Of a stretch of 64,000 bases of DNA, positions 53,605 to 62,547 are shown in pieces. The DNA is from Streptosporangium carneum (lineage in GTDB: Bacteria; Actinomycetota; Actinomycetes; Streptosporangiales; Streptosporangiaceae), in the NCBI RefSeq assembly GCF_027922005.1, contig NZ_BSEV01000018.1, positions 121,216 to 185,215 of the forward strand, read 5' to 3'. Numbering within the stretch: the first letter of the stretch is position 1; the number at the start of each line of letters is the position of its first letter. The notes under the pieces were generated by a model. That model did not search any database, was not told the origin of the DNA, and saw only the letters and a list, made by a program, of their open reading frames with translations. The position numbers and the translations under genes were made by a program.

Positions 53605-54942
53605 ATGACCGAACCCACCCGCGTCCTGATCGTCGGCGGCGGCTACGTCGGCATGTACGCCGCCCTTCGCCTGCAGCGCGAACTCCGCCGCCACGAGGCC
53701 CGGATCACCCTCGTGGACGCCGATTCGTACATGACCTACCAGCCGTTCCTGCCGGAGGCCGCCGCGGGCAACGTCGAGCCCCGGCACGTCGTCGTCTCCC
53801 TGCGCAGGGTCCTCGACAGGTGCCGGATCCTCAACGGCTGGGTGGTCGGCGTCGACCCCGTGGCGCGCACCGTCGACCTCCGCCCGCACGGAGGACCCGG
53901 ACGCGTCCTGGAGTACGACATCCTGATCCTCGCGCCCGGCTCCGTCTCCCGCACCCTGCCCATTCCCGGCCTGGCCGAGTGCGGGATAGGTTTCAAGAAC
54001 CTCGAGGAGGCCATCCACCTGCGCAACCACGTGCTGGGGCAGCTCGACCTGGCCGACTCCACCACCGACGACGCGACCCGCGCCAGGGCGCTGACCTTCG
54101 TGTTCGTCGGCGCGGGCTTCGCGGGCGTCGAGGCGCTCGCGGAGCTGGAGGACATGGCCCATGACGCCTGCGCGTACTACCCGACGATCGAGCCCGGCCA
54201 GATGCGCTGGATCCTGGTGGAGGCGACCGACCGCATCCTGCCCGAGGTCGGCCCGGAGATGGGGCGATGGACGCTGGAACAGCTTCGCGGCCGGGGCGTC
54301 GACGTGCGGATCCGCACCCGGCTGCTGTCCGCCGTCGGCGGGCGCGTCGTGCTCGACGACGGGACCGAGTACGACACCGACACCCTCGTGTGGACCGCCG
54401 GGGTCAGGCCGCACCCGCTCGTGCGCGCCACCGGGCTTCCCCTGGACGCCGCGGGCCGGCTGAAGGCGACCGCCGAGCTGACCGTCGAGGGGGCCCGCGA
54501 CGTCTTCACGGCCGGTGACTGCGCCGCCGTACCCGACCTCACCAGGCCGGGGGAGACGTGCGCCCCCAACGCCCAGAACGCCGTCCGGCAGGCTCGCACG
54601 CTGGCGGACAACGTGGTGGCCACGCTCAGGGGCGGGGAACTGCGGCCCTACCGGCACGCCTACGCCGGGTCGGTCGCGGGACTGGGGCTCCACCAGGGGG
54701 TGGCGCAGATCTACGGGCACAAGCTGCACGGCATGCCCGCCTGGTTCATGCACCGGACCTACCACCTGTCGCGGGTCCCGACGCTGAACAAGAAGGTGCG
54801 GATCCTCATCGACTGGACCCTCGCGCTGCTGTTCCGCAGGGAGATCGTCTCCCTCGGCCAGCTGAGCGATCCCCGCAAGGAGTTCGAACGCGCGGCCAGG
54901 GCGGACCGGGAGGGCAGGGCGGAAGAGCCTGTTCTCCGATGA
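53605..54942 (+). CDS. NAD(P)/FAD-dependent oxidoreductase (NDH-2-like)
   Basis: The 445-residue protein has two dinucleotide-binding motifs, VLIVGGGYVGMYAALRLQRE and FVFVGAGFAGVEALAELEDM, and the FAD-closing block VFTAGDCAAVPDLTRPGETC. Features of type II NADH dehydrogenase are SYMTYQPFLPEAAAG, DTLVWTAGVRPHPLV and a C-terminal amphipathic stretch (KKVRILIDWTLALLFRREIV) that would sit on the membrane. It could pass electrons from NADH to menaquinone. It starts 28 bases after the RsbW-type gene, so stress control of both is plausible. Confidence 0.88.
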   Translation: MTEPTRVLIVGGGYVGMYAALRLQRELRRHEARITLVDADSYMTYQPFLPEAAAGNVEPRHVVVSLRRVLDRCRILNGWVVGVDPVARTVDLRPHGGPGRVLEYDILILAPGSVSRTLPIPGLAECGIGFKNLEEAIHLRNHVLGQLDLADSTTDDATRARALTFVFVGAGFAGVEALAELEDMAHDACAYYPTIEPGQMRWILVEATDRILPEVGPEMGRWTLEQLRGRGVDVRIRTRLLSAVGGRVVLDDGTEYDTDTLVWTAGVRPHPLVRATGLPLDAAGRLKATAELTVEGARDVFTAGDCAAVPDLTRPGETCAPNAQNAVRQARTLADNVVATLRGGELRPYRHAYAGSVAGLGLHQGVAQIYGHKLHGMPAWFMHRTYHLSRVPTLNKKVRILIDWTLALLFRREIVSLGQLSDPRKEFERAARADREGRAEEPVLR

Positions 54943-54945
54943 GCG

Positions 54946-54989
54946 CGCGAAGGGGGCGCCGTCCGTGGCCGGACGGCGCCCCCTTCGCG
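54946..54989. terminator. Strong 19-bp terminator hairpin
   Basis: CGCGAAGGGGGCGCCGTCC and its exact complement flank six loop bases, starting just after the oxidoreductase stop. It ends the rightward transcript and probably that of the convergent small genes. Confidence 0.8.
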
Positions 54990-55051
54990 GGTGGCACAGG
55001 AGATCCCGTGGTCCTGCGGGTGTCGGTCCGGGGAGCCGACACCCGGGAGGC

Positions 55052-55243
55052 TCAGCGCCTGCGGCGCCACGACCCCCCGGTTCCGGTCCGCACACCCGCC
55101 GTGCCGACCCCGGCCTGGTGCAGCGCGAGCAGCAACAGGCCGCCGAGAATGAAGGTCGTGCCGGTGATGCCGCCGATCCTGGTGTTGATCAGGTCGAGCA
55201 GCAGGCCGAGGCCGAAGACGACGGCGGCGGCGATTGCGAGCAT
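55052..55243 (-). CDS. Small two-helix membrane protein (63 aa)
   Basis: MLAIAAAVVFGLGLLLDLIN, then GTTFILGGLLLLALHQ forms two membrane helices with a Gly-rich turn, followed by an Arg-rich tail. The gene ends a leftward group of three. Small membrane proteins of this type are common in actinobacteria and have no known function. Confidence 0.65.
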   Translation of the reverse strand: MLAIAAAVVFGLGLLLDLINTRIGGITGTTFILGGLLLLALHQAGVGTAGVRTGTGGSWRRRR

Positions 55244-55246
55244 GTG

Positions 55247-55897
55247 TCACCTCTTTCCGGTGGACAGGTCAAGGAGCTGCTCCAGCAGCGCCCGATAGTC
55301 ACGCAGGGCGGTGCGAAGGTCTTCGGTGTCGTTCCGCTCGGCGCCCTTCCAGCGGCCCTGAAGGTCGGAGGTGCGGGCCTCGAGCGCGGCGCGCAGGGAG
55401 TCGGTGATCTCCGTGACGAGGGAGTCGGCGCGTTCGACCGAGTCGCGCGGGTCGTCCACGAAGCTCGCCTGGACCTCCTGCCAGCGACGCCGCACGTCCT
55501 CGGAGTCCTGGTCGAACAGCGGCCTCGTGTGCGCCGGGTGCGCGGGTCCCGGTCGTTCGGCCTGCCCGGCCGTCGCCGGCGCCGGGTTCGCCGGATCCTC
55601 GGGGTCGGTCTGGTGTGAGGGGTCGACCTGGTAGGCCGGGTTCAGCGGGTCCCTGTCGGGCGCGTGACCGGGCAGGGGCCCCCTCAGGTCGTCGCTCAGG
55701 CCGTCACGGCGGTCATCGGGCCGCTCACCGTGCGGCCCGCCCTCAGGGGCGTCGTGGCGTGCGGCGGGCGCGTCCTCGCGGTGCGGCTCCCGGAAGTCCG
55801 GCGTCACCTCGTCGATGCGCTGTGAGGGGACGTTCACCTCGCTGTCGGTGTTCCTGTAGACAAGACGGTCTTCGTTGCGGCCGGGTCGATCGTTCAT
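55247..55897 (-). CDS. Hypothetical acidic protein with C-terminal helical domain
   Basis: The 216-residue protein has a disordered Pro/Asp/Arg-rich N-terminal half (residues 1-125) and a helical C-terminal part, RRRWQEVQASFVDDPRDSVE, RADSLVTEITDSLRAALEA and DYRALLEQLLDLSTG. This domain is clearly related to that of the next gene upstream (MEVQERFVDAPGFAVTEADH, then YRALFEELLEA). The genes are six bases apart. The shared unit suggests they interact or are duplicates. Function unknown. Confidence 0.7.
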   Translation of the reverse strand: MNDRPGRNEDRLVYRNTDSEVNVPSQRIDEVTPDFREPHREDAPAARHDAPEGGPHGERPDDRRDGLSDDLRGPLPGHAPDRDPLNPAYQVDPSHQTDPEDPANPAPATAGQAERPGPAHPAHTRPLFDQDSEDVRRRWQEVQASFVDDPRDSVERADSLVTEITDSLRAALEARTSDLQGRWKGAERNDTEDLRTALRDYRALLEQLLDLSTGKR

Positions 55898-55903
55898 CTC
55901 GGA

Positions 55904-56536
55904 TCACTGTCCTCGTACGTCGCGTCGGCCGGTCCGCTCCTCGGTCGTCTCCTCGCGGCCCGGACCGGTCCGCCACGTGGAGTGATCGCCGTCGCCCGCG
56001 CCGCCGGGAGCCTCCAGCAGCTCCTCGAACAGGGCGCGGTAGTGAACCATGGCCTGCCTGAGCTCCTCGGTCGACGCCTCCTGGCGGGCGGCGCGGCTGC
56101 TGATCTCGTGGGCCAGCCGGTAGTGGTCGAGGGTGCGGCCGTGCGCGACCGACAGATCGGACAGCCGCTGCTCGAAGTCCTCGGTCGGATACCCCCGCTC
56201 CGCCATCACGGAGGTCACCAGGTGATCGGCCTCGGTCACCGCGAATCCGGGGGCGTCGACGAAGCGTTCCTGGACCTCCATCCACTTCTTCGCGTAACCG
56301 TCGCGGGTCCCCGGAGCCAGCGGGCGGATGTCAAGGGAGCTGAAACGCTGCTCACGGGCCAGGAGCTCCTGCTCGGCCTCTCGCCGGTTCTCGCGCTCCT
56401 GCACGGCGCGGTCGTATTCAGGGCCGAAACGGTCGCGAAGTCGGTGCCGGCGTTGCTGTTGCAGTACGGCGTAGCCGACTGCGACGATCGCCACCACCGC
56501 GACCACTACCACGGCCACCCAGATCACGGTGGACAT
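55904..56536 (-). CDS. Hypothetical membrane-anchored protein related to its neighbour
   Basis: From ATG 56536 the 210-residue protein has one N-terminal membrane helix (VIWVAVVVVAVVAIVAVGYA), a long charged helix (RFGPEYDRAVQERENRREAE), then the domain WMEVQERFVDAPGFAVTEAD, HLVTSVMAERGYP, ending VHYRALFEELLEA. The last domain is shared with the 55247 product. The first gene of the leftward trio; the helical, cytoplasmic domain could dimerise with its partner at the membrane. No known function. Confidence 0.72.
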   Translation of the reverse strand: MSTVIWVAVVVVAVVAIVAVGYAVLQQQRRHRLRDRFGPEYDRAVQERENRREAEQELLAREQRFSSLDIRPLAPGTRDGYAKKWMEVQERFVDAPGFAVTEADHLVTSVMAERGYPTEDFEQRLSDLSVAHGRTLDHYRLAHEISSRAARQEASTEELRQAMVHYRALFEELLEAPGGAGDGDHSTWRTGPGREETTEERTGRRDVRGQ

Positions 56537-56866
56537 GTCTGCCTCCGGTTGTGTAAGCGTTTGTCCCCGTGCGCTGCCCCAGGGTCCCGCTTCGAAACCG
56601 GCCGCCCTCATCCGTGATTCGCTGCCGTGAAAATCGGATTCAGCGTTTCACAAGGCTTTGCCGGGTAGTGAAAACAGCTTTGCCCGGCACCTTGCCGGCC
56701 TGTCGCCGAACATTCGTCCCCGTGCCTCCGGCGGCGGATTCCAGACGCGCGGTTCAGCCGCGGGAACGGGCCCGCGGTCGTGGCCGGACGTCGCGGGCGC
56801 TCCGGCCGGGGCCGTCGAGATCCCTGAGGCTCATGGCTCCGTCGTCAGGCCTCGACTCGGCCGGGC
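56537..56866. other. Intergenic region with a repeated GCTTTGCC block
   Basis: No gene seen. It carries two copies of GCTTTGCCSGG (56654 and 56676, S being G or C) and, on the plus strand, GTTT (56645) 14 bases before GGGTAG (56663), which looks like a SigB-type promoter, though no rightward gene follows. The leftward promoter for the 56536 gene must lie here. Confidence 0.4.
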
Positions 56867-57295
56867 TCAGTAATCGAGGGCTTTTCGCGCCTCGGCCGCG
56901 AGCGTCCCGACGAGCGACCCCTCGGACGGTGCGGGCACCTCGTGGAAACCCGTCCCCGGGTCGTAGGAGATGTCCAGCCCGCCGGAGACCAGCCGGTCGG
57001 CCCAGCGCAGCGCGGTGTTGAGCTTCTCCGGGGGGATCGCGCGTCCCTGCGCGACCGACGACAGGTTGCGCAGGTTCGTCGCCGGACCGGACTGGTTGTG
57101 CGAGCGCTCCAGCTTCCACGGGATGGCCCGAGAGTGGTCGAGCATCGGCTTGGAGAGCCCGGCGGCCCGCTTGGCCTGCAGGATCCCCGACTCGCTCACC
57201 CCGAACCGTGCGGCCAGCTCCGCGTTGGACAACCCCTCTCCGGCCAGCCTCCGCAGCTCCTCATGATCGATCAGCGCCCTGCGCCCCACCCGCAC
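56867..57295 (-). CDS. HTH-containing hypothetical protein
   Basis: The 142-residue protein begins MRVGRRALIDHEELRRLAGE and contains LSNAELAARFGVSESGILQA, a homeodomain-like helix-turn-helix. The rest (RSHNQSGPATNLRNLSSVAQ) is not recognisable. It stands alone upstream of tRNA-Pro and reads away from it. Probably DNA-binding; target unknown. Confidence 0.7.
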   Translation of the reverse strand: MRVGRRALIDHEELRRLAGEGLSNAELAARFGVSESGILQAKRAAGLSKPMLDHSRAIPWKLERSHNQSGPATNLRNLSSVAQGRAIPPEKLNTALRWADRLVSGGLDISYDPGTGFHEVPAPSEGSLVGTLAAEARKALDY

Positions 57296-57401
57296 CCGTC
57301 CTTCGCATGATCACCTGTGCCCGGCGGACACCTTGGCGTGCGCATGTCCACCCGATCTGCGCTAAGGTTATGACGTCTAGCCCGAAAGGGCGAAGGACGA
57401 C

Positions 57402-57475
<74 letters not shown>

Positions 57476-57492
57476 CGGTTGAAGGGCAGGTC

Positions 57493-57527
57493 AGGGCCTC
57501 TCTCACTTCGGTGAGACGGGGCCTTTC
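57493..57527 (+). terminator. Terminator after tRNA-Pro
   Basis: AGGGCCTCTCTCAC and GTGAGACGGGGCCT pair around a TTCG tetraloop, followed by TTTCT. It begins 18 bases after the tRNA end. Confidence 0.75.
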
Positions 57528-57769
57528 TGCTGTCCGCTCACAATTTCTCGCATCGGCTTTTCGATCATCCGAACAGCTCGTCGAGCCGCTTCGTAACCGC
57601 CTTCGGATGAATCGCGTCCGGATGGACGCAGACCCGCTCGGCCACCGTTGAGAGCCGGAGCGGTTCATCCGAGCACGGACACGGCGCGTACACAGTGCCG
57701 CGCACGGCCGGCGGAGGTCAGCGGCCGTCGGCCGAACGATTGATGAAGGTGTCAGTCGAGGGACAGCCC

Positions 57770-58039
57770 GCGAGCGGGTCACTCTCCCACCGGATCCGGT
57801 TGGAAGGCCGCAAGGACGAGATCCGCGAACTCGTCGACGCCTTCGACACGATGCTCGCACGGCTCGAAGCACACGTCGCCGAACAGCGGAGATCCGCAGC
57901 CAACGCCTCTCACGAACTGCGCACCCCGCTGGCGATCTCGCGGTCACTTCTCGACGCGGCCCGCAATGATCCGACACACGACCGCGGCGAACTCGTCGAC
58001 CGCCTTCACGCCGTCAACGCTCGAGCGATCGTTTCCTGA
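57770..58039 (+). pseudogene. Sensor histidine kinase fragment (HAMP-HisKA only)
   Basis: The frame encodes ASGSLSHRIRLEGRKDEIRE, LVDAFDTMLARLEAHVAEQR and SAANASHELRTPLAISRSLL, the HAMP end and His-box of CseC/VanS-like kinases, then stops after NARAIVS. Both the membrane sensor and the ATPase domain are missing, so this is a dead fragment. It lies between tRNA-Pro and the racemase gene. Confidence 0.85.
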
Positions 58040-58141
58040 TCACAAATTGCCAAGGCCGCCTCGGTCCAATGAACAGTTTTTGGTCTGCGAAATGAGCAAG
58101 GGCTCCGTCTAGCCTGCCGAGACGGTAACGGACGGAGAACC

Positions 58142-58834
58142 ATGCGTACTATCGGACTGATCGGCGGATTGAGCTGGGAATCGACCGTCATTTACTACCA
58201 GATCATCAACCAGCGCGTACGCGAGCGCCTCGGCGGCAGCCATTCCGCCAACAGCCTGATCTGGTCGGTCGACTACACGACCGTCGAGGATCTCATCTTC
58301 GCCGGCCGGTGGAAGGAAGTGGGCGAGCTGCTCGCCGACGCGGGCGTCCGGCTGGAGGCCATGGGCGCCGAAATGTTGCTCATCTGCAGCAACACCTTCA
58401 GCCGGGTGAACGACGAGGTGGAGCGGGCGACGAGCGTTCCGGTGCTGCACATCGCCGACGCCGTGGGCGCCGAGGTCAGCGCCAGGGGGATGCGCAAAGT
58501 GGGCCTGTTGGGCACCCGTTTCACCATGGAGGAGCCCTTCTACCGGGACCGGCTGGCCGGGCACGGCTTCGAGGTGGTCGTCCCCGAGCGCGCGGAGCGC
58601 GAGCTGGTCCATCGGGTGATCTACGAGGAGCTGGTGCGCGGGGTGCTGCGGCCCTCGTCCAGAGACGCCTACGCGCGCACGATCGCCGGCCTGGCCGCCC
58701 GGGGCGCCGAGGCCGTCATACTCGGCTGCACCGAGATCGAACTGCTGATCAGCGACAAGGACACCGCCATCCCGCTGCTGCCGAGCGCCCGGCTGCACGC
58801 GGAGGCGGCGGTCGGCTTCGCCCTGGCCGGCTGA
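58142..58834 (+). CDS. Aspartate/glutamate racemase family protein
   Basis: The 230-residue protein has both catalytic Cys blocks of the PLP-independent family: LLICSNTFSRV in the first half and VILGCTEIELLI in the second. IGLIGGLSWESTVIYYQIIN and HIADAVGAEV also fit the YgeA/RacX aspartate racemase type. The product would be a D-amino acid, perhaps for the wall. The ATG follows GGAGAA. It lies close to murF and ddl, another D-amino-acid theme, but on the opposite strand. Confidence 0.88.
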   Translation: MRTIGLIGGLSWESTVIYYQIINQRVRERLGGSHSANSLIWSVDYTTVEDLIFAGRWKEVGELLADAGVRLEAMGAEMLLICSNTFSRVNDEVERATSVPVLHIADAVGAEVSARGMRKVGLLGTRFTMEEPFYRDRLAGHGFEVVVPERAERELVHRVIYEELVRGVLRPSSRDAYARTIAGLAARGAEAVILGCTEIELLISDKDTAIPLLPSARLHAEAAVGFALAG

Positions 58835-58840
58835 CCACGC

Positions 58841-60904
58841 TCAGGTCGAATCGTGAAGTTCGCGGCGCCAGAGCTCCTCGCAGAGGCGTCCGATGCCCGC
58901 GAGCAGGTGACGGCGATAGGTGGTGAAGGACAGGCCGAGGCGTTCGGCGGCGGCCTCCTGGGTGGGGGCGCCACGCAGGTAGGTGACGTCGAGGGCGCGG
59001 TGCGGCTTGCCGGCCCGCGGATCCCGGCCCAGGTCGCGAATGCCCTCTTCGAGCAGTTCGCGCAGGGCTCTGACGGGGTCGGCCCGACCGGCGAGCAGCC
59101 TGCTGCGGGTGAGGGGGTTGGCTGCCAGCTCCCTGTGTTTCGACAGGTGACGCAGGGCTTTGCGGACGGCGTCGGTGAACTCCGCCTCCGACATCACCGC
59201 CAGCTCCGGCTCGGGCTTGACCGGAACCTCGTGCGTGCCGGTCGGCAGCAGCCGCTCGAGCCAGACCTGCGCGGGCACGGCCCGCCAGTCGTGGGCGAGC
59301 AGGACGTACTCGGTGTCCCCCTCCCACGCGTGATCCCCGAGGCCGTGCATGTTGTAGTACCCGGAGTGCCCGCTCAAGGGGTCGTCGCCGCGGATGGCCA
59401 TGAACGACCAGGCCATGCGTTCCGAGCGCAGGCACCAGCCCACGGTCCGCCATCGGATGAGGTTCGTCACCGGCGAGGTGCCCCAGTAGCGCTTGCGCAC
59501 CCAGCTCCGGTTGACGGCCAGGTGTTCGCCGGGCCGCAGCGGGGCGGTGGCGCGGGCGGTGTTCCAGGCCGTGGCGACGACCGGGTCAGCCTGCGCCTCC
59601 GCCTCCGAGTGCTCGTCCAGGCGGAGCCAGGCGCAGGCACCTGCCAGCTCACCGGTCGTGGTGCGCCGGTAGAGACGGAACGCCTGCGGTTGCCAGGCCG
59701 TCCAGTGGGAGACGGCGGCCACCGTCGCGGGGTCCCACTCGGCGGCCAGGCGCAGCAGGTCGTCGGTGTCCTCAGGTCGGAAGGCGGCCTCGTACACCTC
59801 GCCCTCACCGTGCCGGAAGTGCGGCTCCGGCGTCCTTCCTTCGCCGCGGTGCAGGTAGAACAGCGAGCCGACGGCTCCGAGCACGTCCGCGTCTTCGGCG
59901 GCGCGGATCTGCTGCGTGAGGCGGTCCTCGATGCGCCGGTGCATGTGGGCGTAGCCCTGCGGGTCGCGCCAGCGCAGGTCGGCTTCGAGGATCTCGCGTA
60001 CGACGTCGTGCGGATACAGCCCGAGCGGGCTCGACTCGACGAACGGCAGCCGCCGCAGCCAGGAGAACAGCTCCGCCGCGTCCTCGTCGGGCAGCACCGT
60101 GCGCAGCACGTCCTGTGTGGTCATGTACGTGTGCGCGCAGACCTCCAGGGCATGCCGGTGCGCCGGACCGGGCACCTCGCCGACGAGCTGGTCGAGCAGA
60201 GTGGCGACCACGTCGTGGGTGGGCGTCCAGCGGGAGCCCGCGGCGCTGTCCTTGATCGCCACCGCGGCCCCGAGCGACAGGGCGAGCGGGTGCCCGCCGG
60301 CGAAGGCGAGCAGCGGATCGAGCAGTTCGCCGGTCACGCCACGGGAGTCCAGCAGCGCGGCGGCGTCCTCGGGCTCCAGCTCGCCCAGTGCGATGACCTG
60401 CAAAAGGTCGGCCCAGCCTGGATCGGCCTGCCACACCATGTCCGGGGGCACCCGCCCGGCCACCACGACCAGCGCGCCGACCGGCAGCCGCGGCAGGAAC
60501 CGCTCGCGCAGCCAGCCTTCCAGGCCCTGGAGGCGCTCGAAGGCGTCGATCAGCAGCACCGCGCCCTCGTCGGCGAGCATCGACCTGGTCTCGGCCAGGA
60601 AGGCCGCGGGGGATGGGTCGAACATCCGCCCATCCAGCACCAGCACGTTGCGGTCGGCCTCCGTGGCCCGCTGGGCGTAGCGTCTCAGCAGCGCCGACTT
60701 GCCGATGCCGCCGGGGCCGTGCAGGAACAGCACTCTGCCGCCGCTGTGCAGCGCCTCGTCGAAGGCGGCGAGCTCCTCCTTCCGCCCGACGAAGGCTCGC
60801 TGCCTGGCCGCCTGGAGACGCCCTTCCAGGCGCCCGGCGTATCGCCCCTCTTCAACGACCTCGCAGACCACTGCGAATCTCATACCAGACAGTCCAGAGG
60901 CCAT
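58841..60904 (-). CDS. Large P-loop NTPase (STAND-like) with C-terminal helix-turn-helix
   Basis: The 687-residue protein has Walker A LHGPGGIGKSALLRR (residues 61-75), Walker B VLLIDAFERLQG, and a long middle region with no obvious repeats: a degenerate helical part, then an N-acetyltransferase-sized region near residues 370-560 with aromatic-rich WTAWQPQAFRLYRRTTTGEL. The end, TQEAAAERLGLSFTTYRRHL, is a sigma-4-like helix-turn-helix. This layout is that of signal-activated ATPase regulators. The start may be ATG 60904 or the internal ATG at 60883. Its target is unknown. Confidence 0.75.
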   Translation of the reverse strand: MASGLSGMRFAVVCEVVEEGRYAGRLEGRLQAARQRAFVGRKEELAAFDEALHSGGRVLFLHGPGGIGKSALLRRYAQRATEADRNVLVLDGRMFDPSPAAFLAETRSMLADEGAVLLIDAFERLQGLEGWLRERFLPRLPVGALVVVAGRVPPDMVWQADPGWADLLQVIALGELEPEDAAALLDSRGVTGELLDPLLAFAGGHPLALSLGAAVAIKDSAAGSRWTPTHDVVATLLDQLVGEVPGPAHRHALEVCAHTYMTTQDVLRTVLPDEDAAELFSWLRRLPFVESSPLGLYPHDVVREILEADLRWRDPQGYAHMHRRIEDRLTQQIRAAEDADVLGAVGSLFYLHRGEGRTPEPHFRHGEGEVYEAAFRPEDTDDLLRLAAEWDPATVAAVSHWTAWQPQAFRLYRRTTTGELAGACAWLRLDEHSEAEAQADPVVATAWNTARATAPLRPGEHLAVNRSWVRKRYWGTSPVTNLIRWRTVGWCLRSERMAWSFMAIRGDDPLSGHSGYYNMHGLGDHAWEGDTEYVLLAHDWRAVPAQVWLERLLPTGTHEVPVKPEPELAVMSEAEFTDAVRKALRHLSKHRELAANPLTRSRLLAGRADPVRALRELLEEGIRDLGRDPRAGKPHRALDVTYLRGAPTQEAAAERLGLSFTTYRRHLLAGIGRLCEELWRRELHDST

Positions 60905-61154
60905 CCCGGTAACCTCGACCCGTAACCAATGGCAGGTGGCATACCGATTACTCTAGCGCTGGAAAGTGGCAAGGATCGCAGTATTGCGACGTAAATCGTA
61001 ATAAGTCACACGTGCGTCGTATCGGTTCGCGCCATGCCAGATGATCACCGCATGCTTCGTTAAGCCGCGCGCGACAGGCCGTACTTCTGACCAGCGATTC
61101 CCGCGCCATTGCAGCGGAATAGACTAACTGTCAATACATGGTCAATATGTCTGA

Positions 61155-62534
61155 TCATGAACCGGCCAGCGCAATCGCGCAAGCGCTCAGGCCGTATTCA
61201 CTGGACGCCTTCACGAACACCACATCGCCCGGTTCGAGCAACCCGGTGGCCAGCCTGACGGCCTCCGGTACGTCCTCGGCCGTGTGCACGGTCACGCCCA
61301 GGCCGGCGTTCTCGGCCTCCAAGGCGGCGGCGCGCGGGTCGTCGTCGCCGACCGCGATCAGCACGTCTATGCCCAGCTCGGCCACCAGCCGTCCCACCTG
61401 CGCGTGCCGGGCCCGCGAGGCGTCGGCTTGCTGCCCCATCCCGCCGAGCACGGCGACGGTGCGGCGACCGCCGGCCAGCGCCTTGAACGCGCGCAGCCCG
61501 GCACGCATCGACTCCGGGTTGGCGTTGTAGGCGTCGTTGATCACGGTGACGCCGTCGGGCCGGTCGAACAGCTCGAAGCGGCCAGAGGAGCGGGGTCTGG
61601 CCGCCGTCAGCGCGTCGGCGATCTGCTCGGCGGACAGCCCCAGCGTGTGTGCGGCCGCGGCGGCGGCCAGCGCGTTGGCGACCTGGTGCTCGCCGATGAG
61701 GCCGAGCTCGACCCTGGCGCGGCCCGAGGGCGTCACCAGGTCGAAGGCGGGCCTGGCCAGGTCGCCCATCGACACCTTCTCTGCGCGTACGTGGGCGCCC
61801 GCCGCCGTGCCGTACAGCACGATCCGGGCCTGGGTGCGCTTCGCCATGCCCACGACGTACGGATCGTCGGCGTTGAGCAGCGCGTACCCGTCGGGCGGCA
61901 GCGCCTCGACCAGTTCGCCCTTGGCGGCGGCCACGTCGGCGAGCCCGCCGCCCATGCGCGAGATGTGCGCGGCGCCGACGTTGAGCACCAAGCTCAGGTG
62001 CGGCGGCGCGATCCCCGTCAGGTACGTCAGGTCGCCCTTCCTGCCCGCGCCCATCTCCAGCACCAGGTACCGGGTCGCCGGGTCGGCGCACAGCACGGTG
62101 AGCGGCAGCCCCAGCTCGTTGTTGAACGAGCGGTCGGTGGCGATCGTCGGGGCACACGGTTCGAGTATCTGGGCCAGCAGGTCCTTGGTCGTGGTCTTGC
62201 CGACGGAGCCGGTCAGCGCGATCACGGTGGGTTCGAGCCGGGCGAGCACGTGTGCGGCCAGCACGCCCAGCGCCCGCTGCACGTCCTCGACCACCAGCGC
62301 GGGCACGCCCACGGGGCGGGCGGCCAGCACGGCCGCGGCGCCGTCGGCCACGGCCCGGGCCGCGTAGTCGTGGCCGTCCACCTGGGCGCCGACGACGGCG
62401 GCGAACAGGCCGCCCGGCGTCACCTCGCGGGAGTCCACCGCCGCGGGCGCGGTCACCGGCGCCCGCGGCTCGGTCACGTCGTGCAGGTCGGCGTCGACGA
62501 CGCGCGCGATCTCGGCCAGCGTCATGGGGATCAT
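61155..62534 (-). CDS. murF: UDP-N-acetylmuramoyl-tripeptide--D-alanyl-D-alanine ligase (MurF)
   Basis: The 459-residue Mur ligase has an N-terminal MurF domain (VDSREVTPGGLFAAVVGAQV, DGHDYA), the ATP site VIALTGSVGKTTTKDLLAQI, LVLEMGAGRKGDLTYL, NADDPYV, and the C-terminal VINDAYNANPESMRAGLRAF. It adds D-Ala-D-Ala to UDP-MurNAc-tripeptide in the cytoplasm. The ATG 62534 follows AGGAG by six bases. It lies 13 bases after ddl, outside any dcw cluster, so it may be a second copy for altered wall precursors. Confidence 0.92.
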   Translation of the reverse strand: MIPMTLAEIARVVDADLHDVTEPRAPVTAPAAVDSREVTPGGLFAAVVGAQVDGHDYAARAVADGAAAVLAARPVGVPALVVEDVQRALGVLAAHVLARLEPTVIALTGSVGKTTTKDLLAQILEPCAPTIATDRSFNNELGLPLTVLCADPATRYLVLEMGAGRKGDLTYLTGIAPPHLSLVLNVGAAHISRMGGGLADVAAAKGELVEALPPDGYALLNADDPYVVGMAKRTQARIVLYGTAAGAHVRAEKVSMGDLARPAFDLVTPSGRARVELGLIGEHQVANALAAAAAAHTLGLSAEQIADALTAARPRSSGRFELFDRPDGVTVINDAYNANPESMRAGLRAFKALAGGRRTVAVLGGMGQQADASRARHAQVGRLVAELGIDVLIAVGDDDPRAAALEAENAGLGVTVHTAEDVPEAVRLATGLLEPGDVVFVKASSEYGLSACAIALAGS

Positions 62535-62547
62535 GTGTTGCTCCTGG

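Noticed and set aside
56645..56668. SigB-type promoter GTTT-N14-GGGTAG on the plus strand
   Set aside because: No rightward gene follows before the leftward HTH gene, so it may be chance; noted only with the intergenic region.
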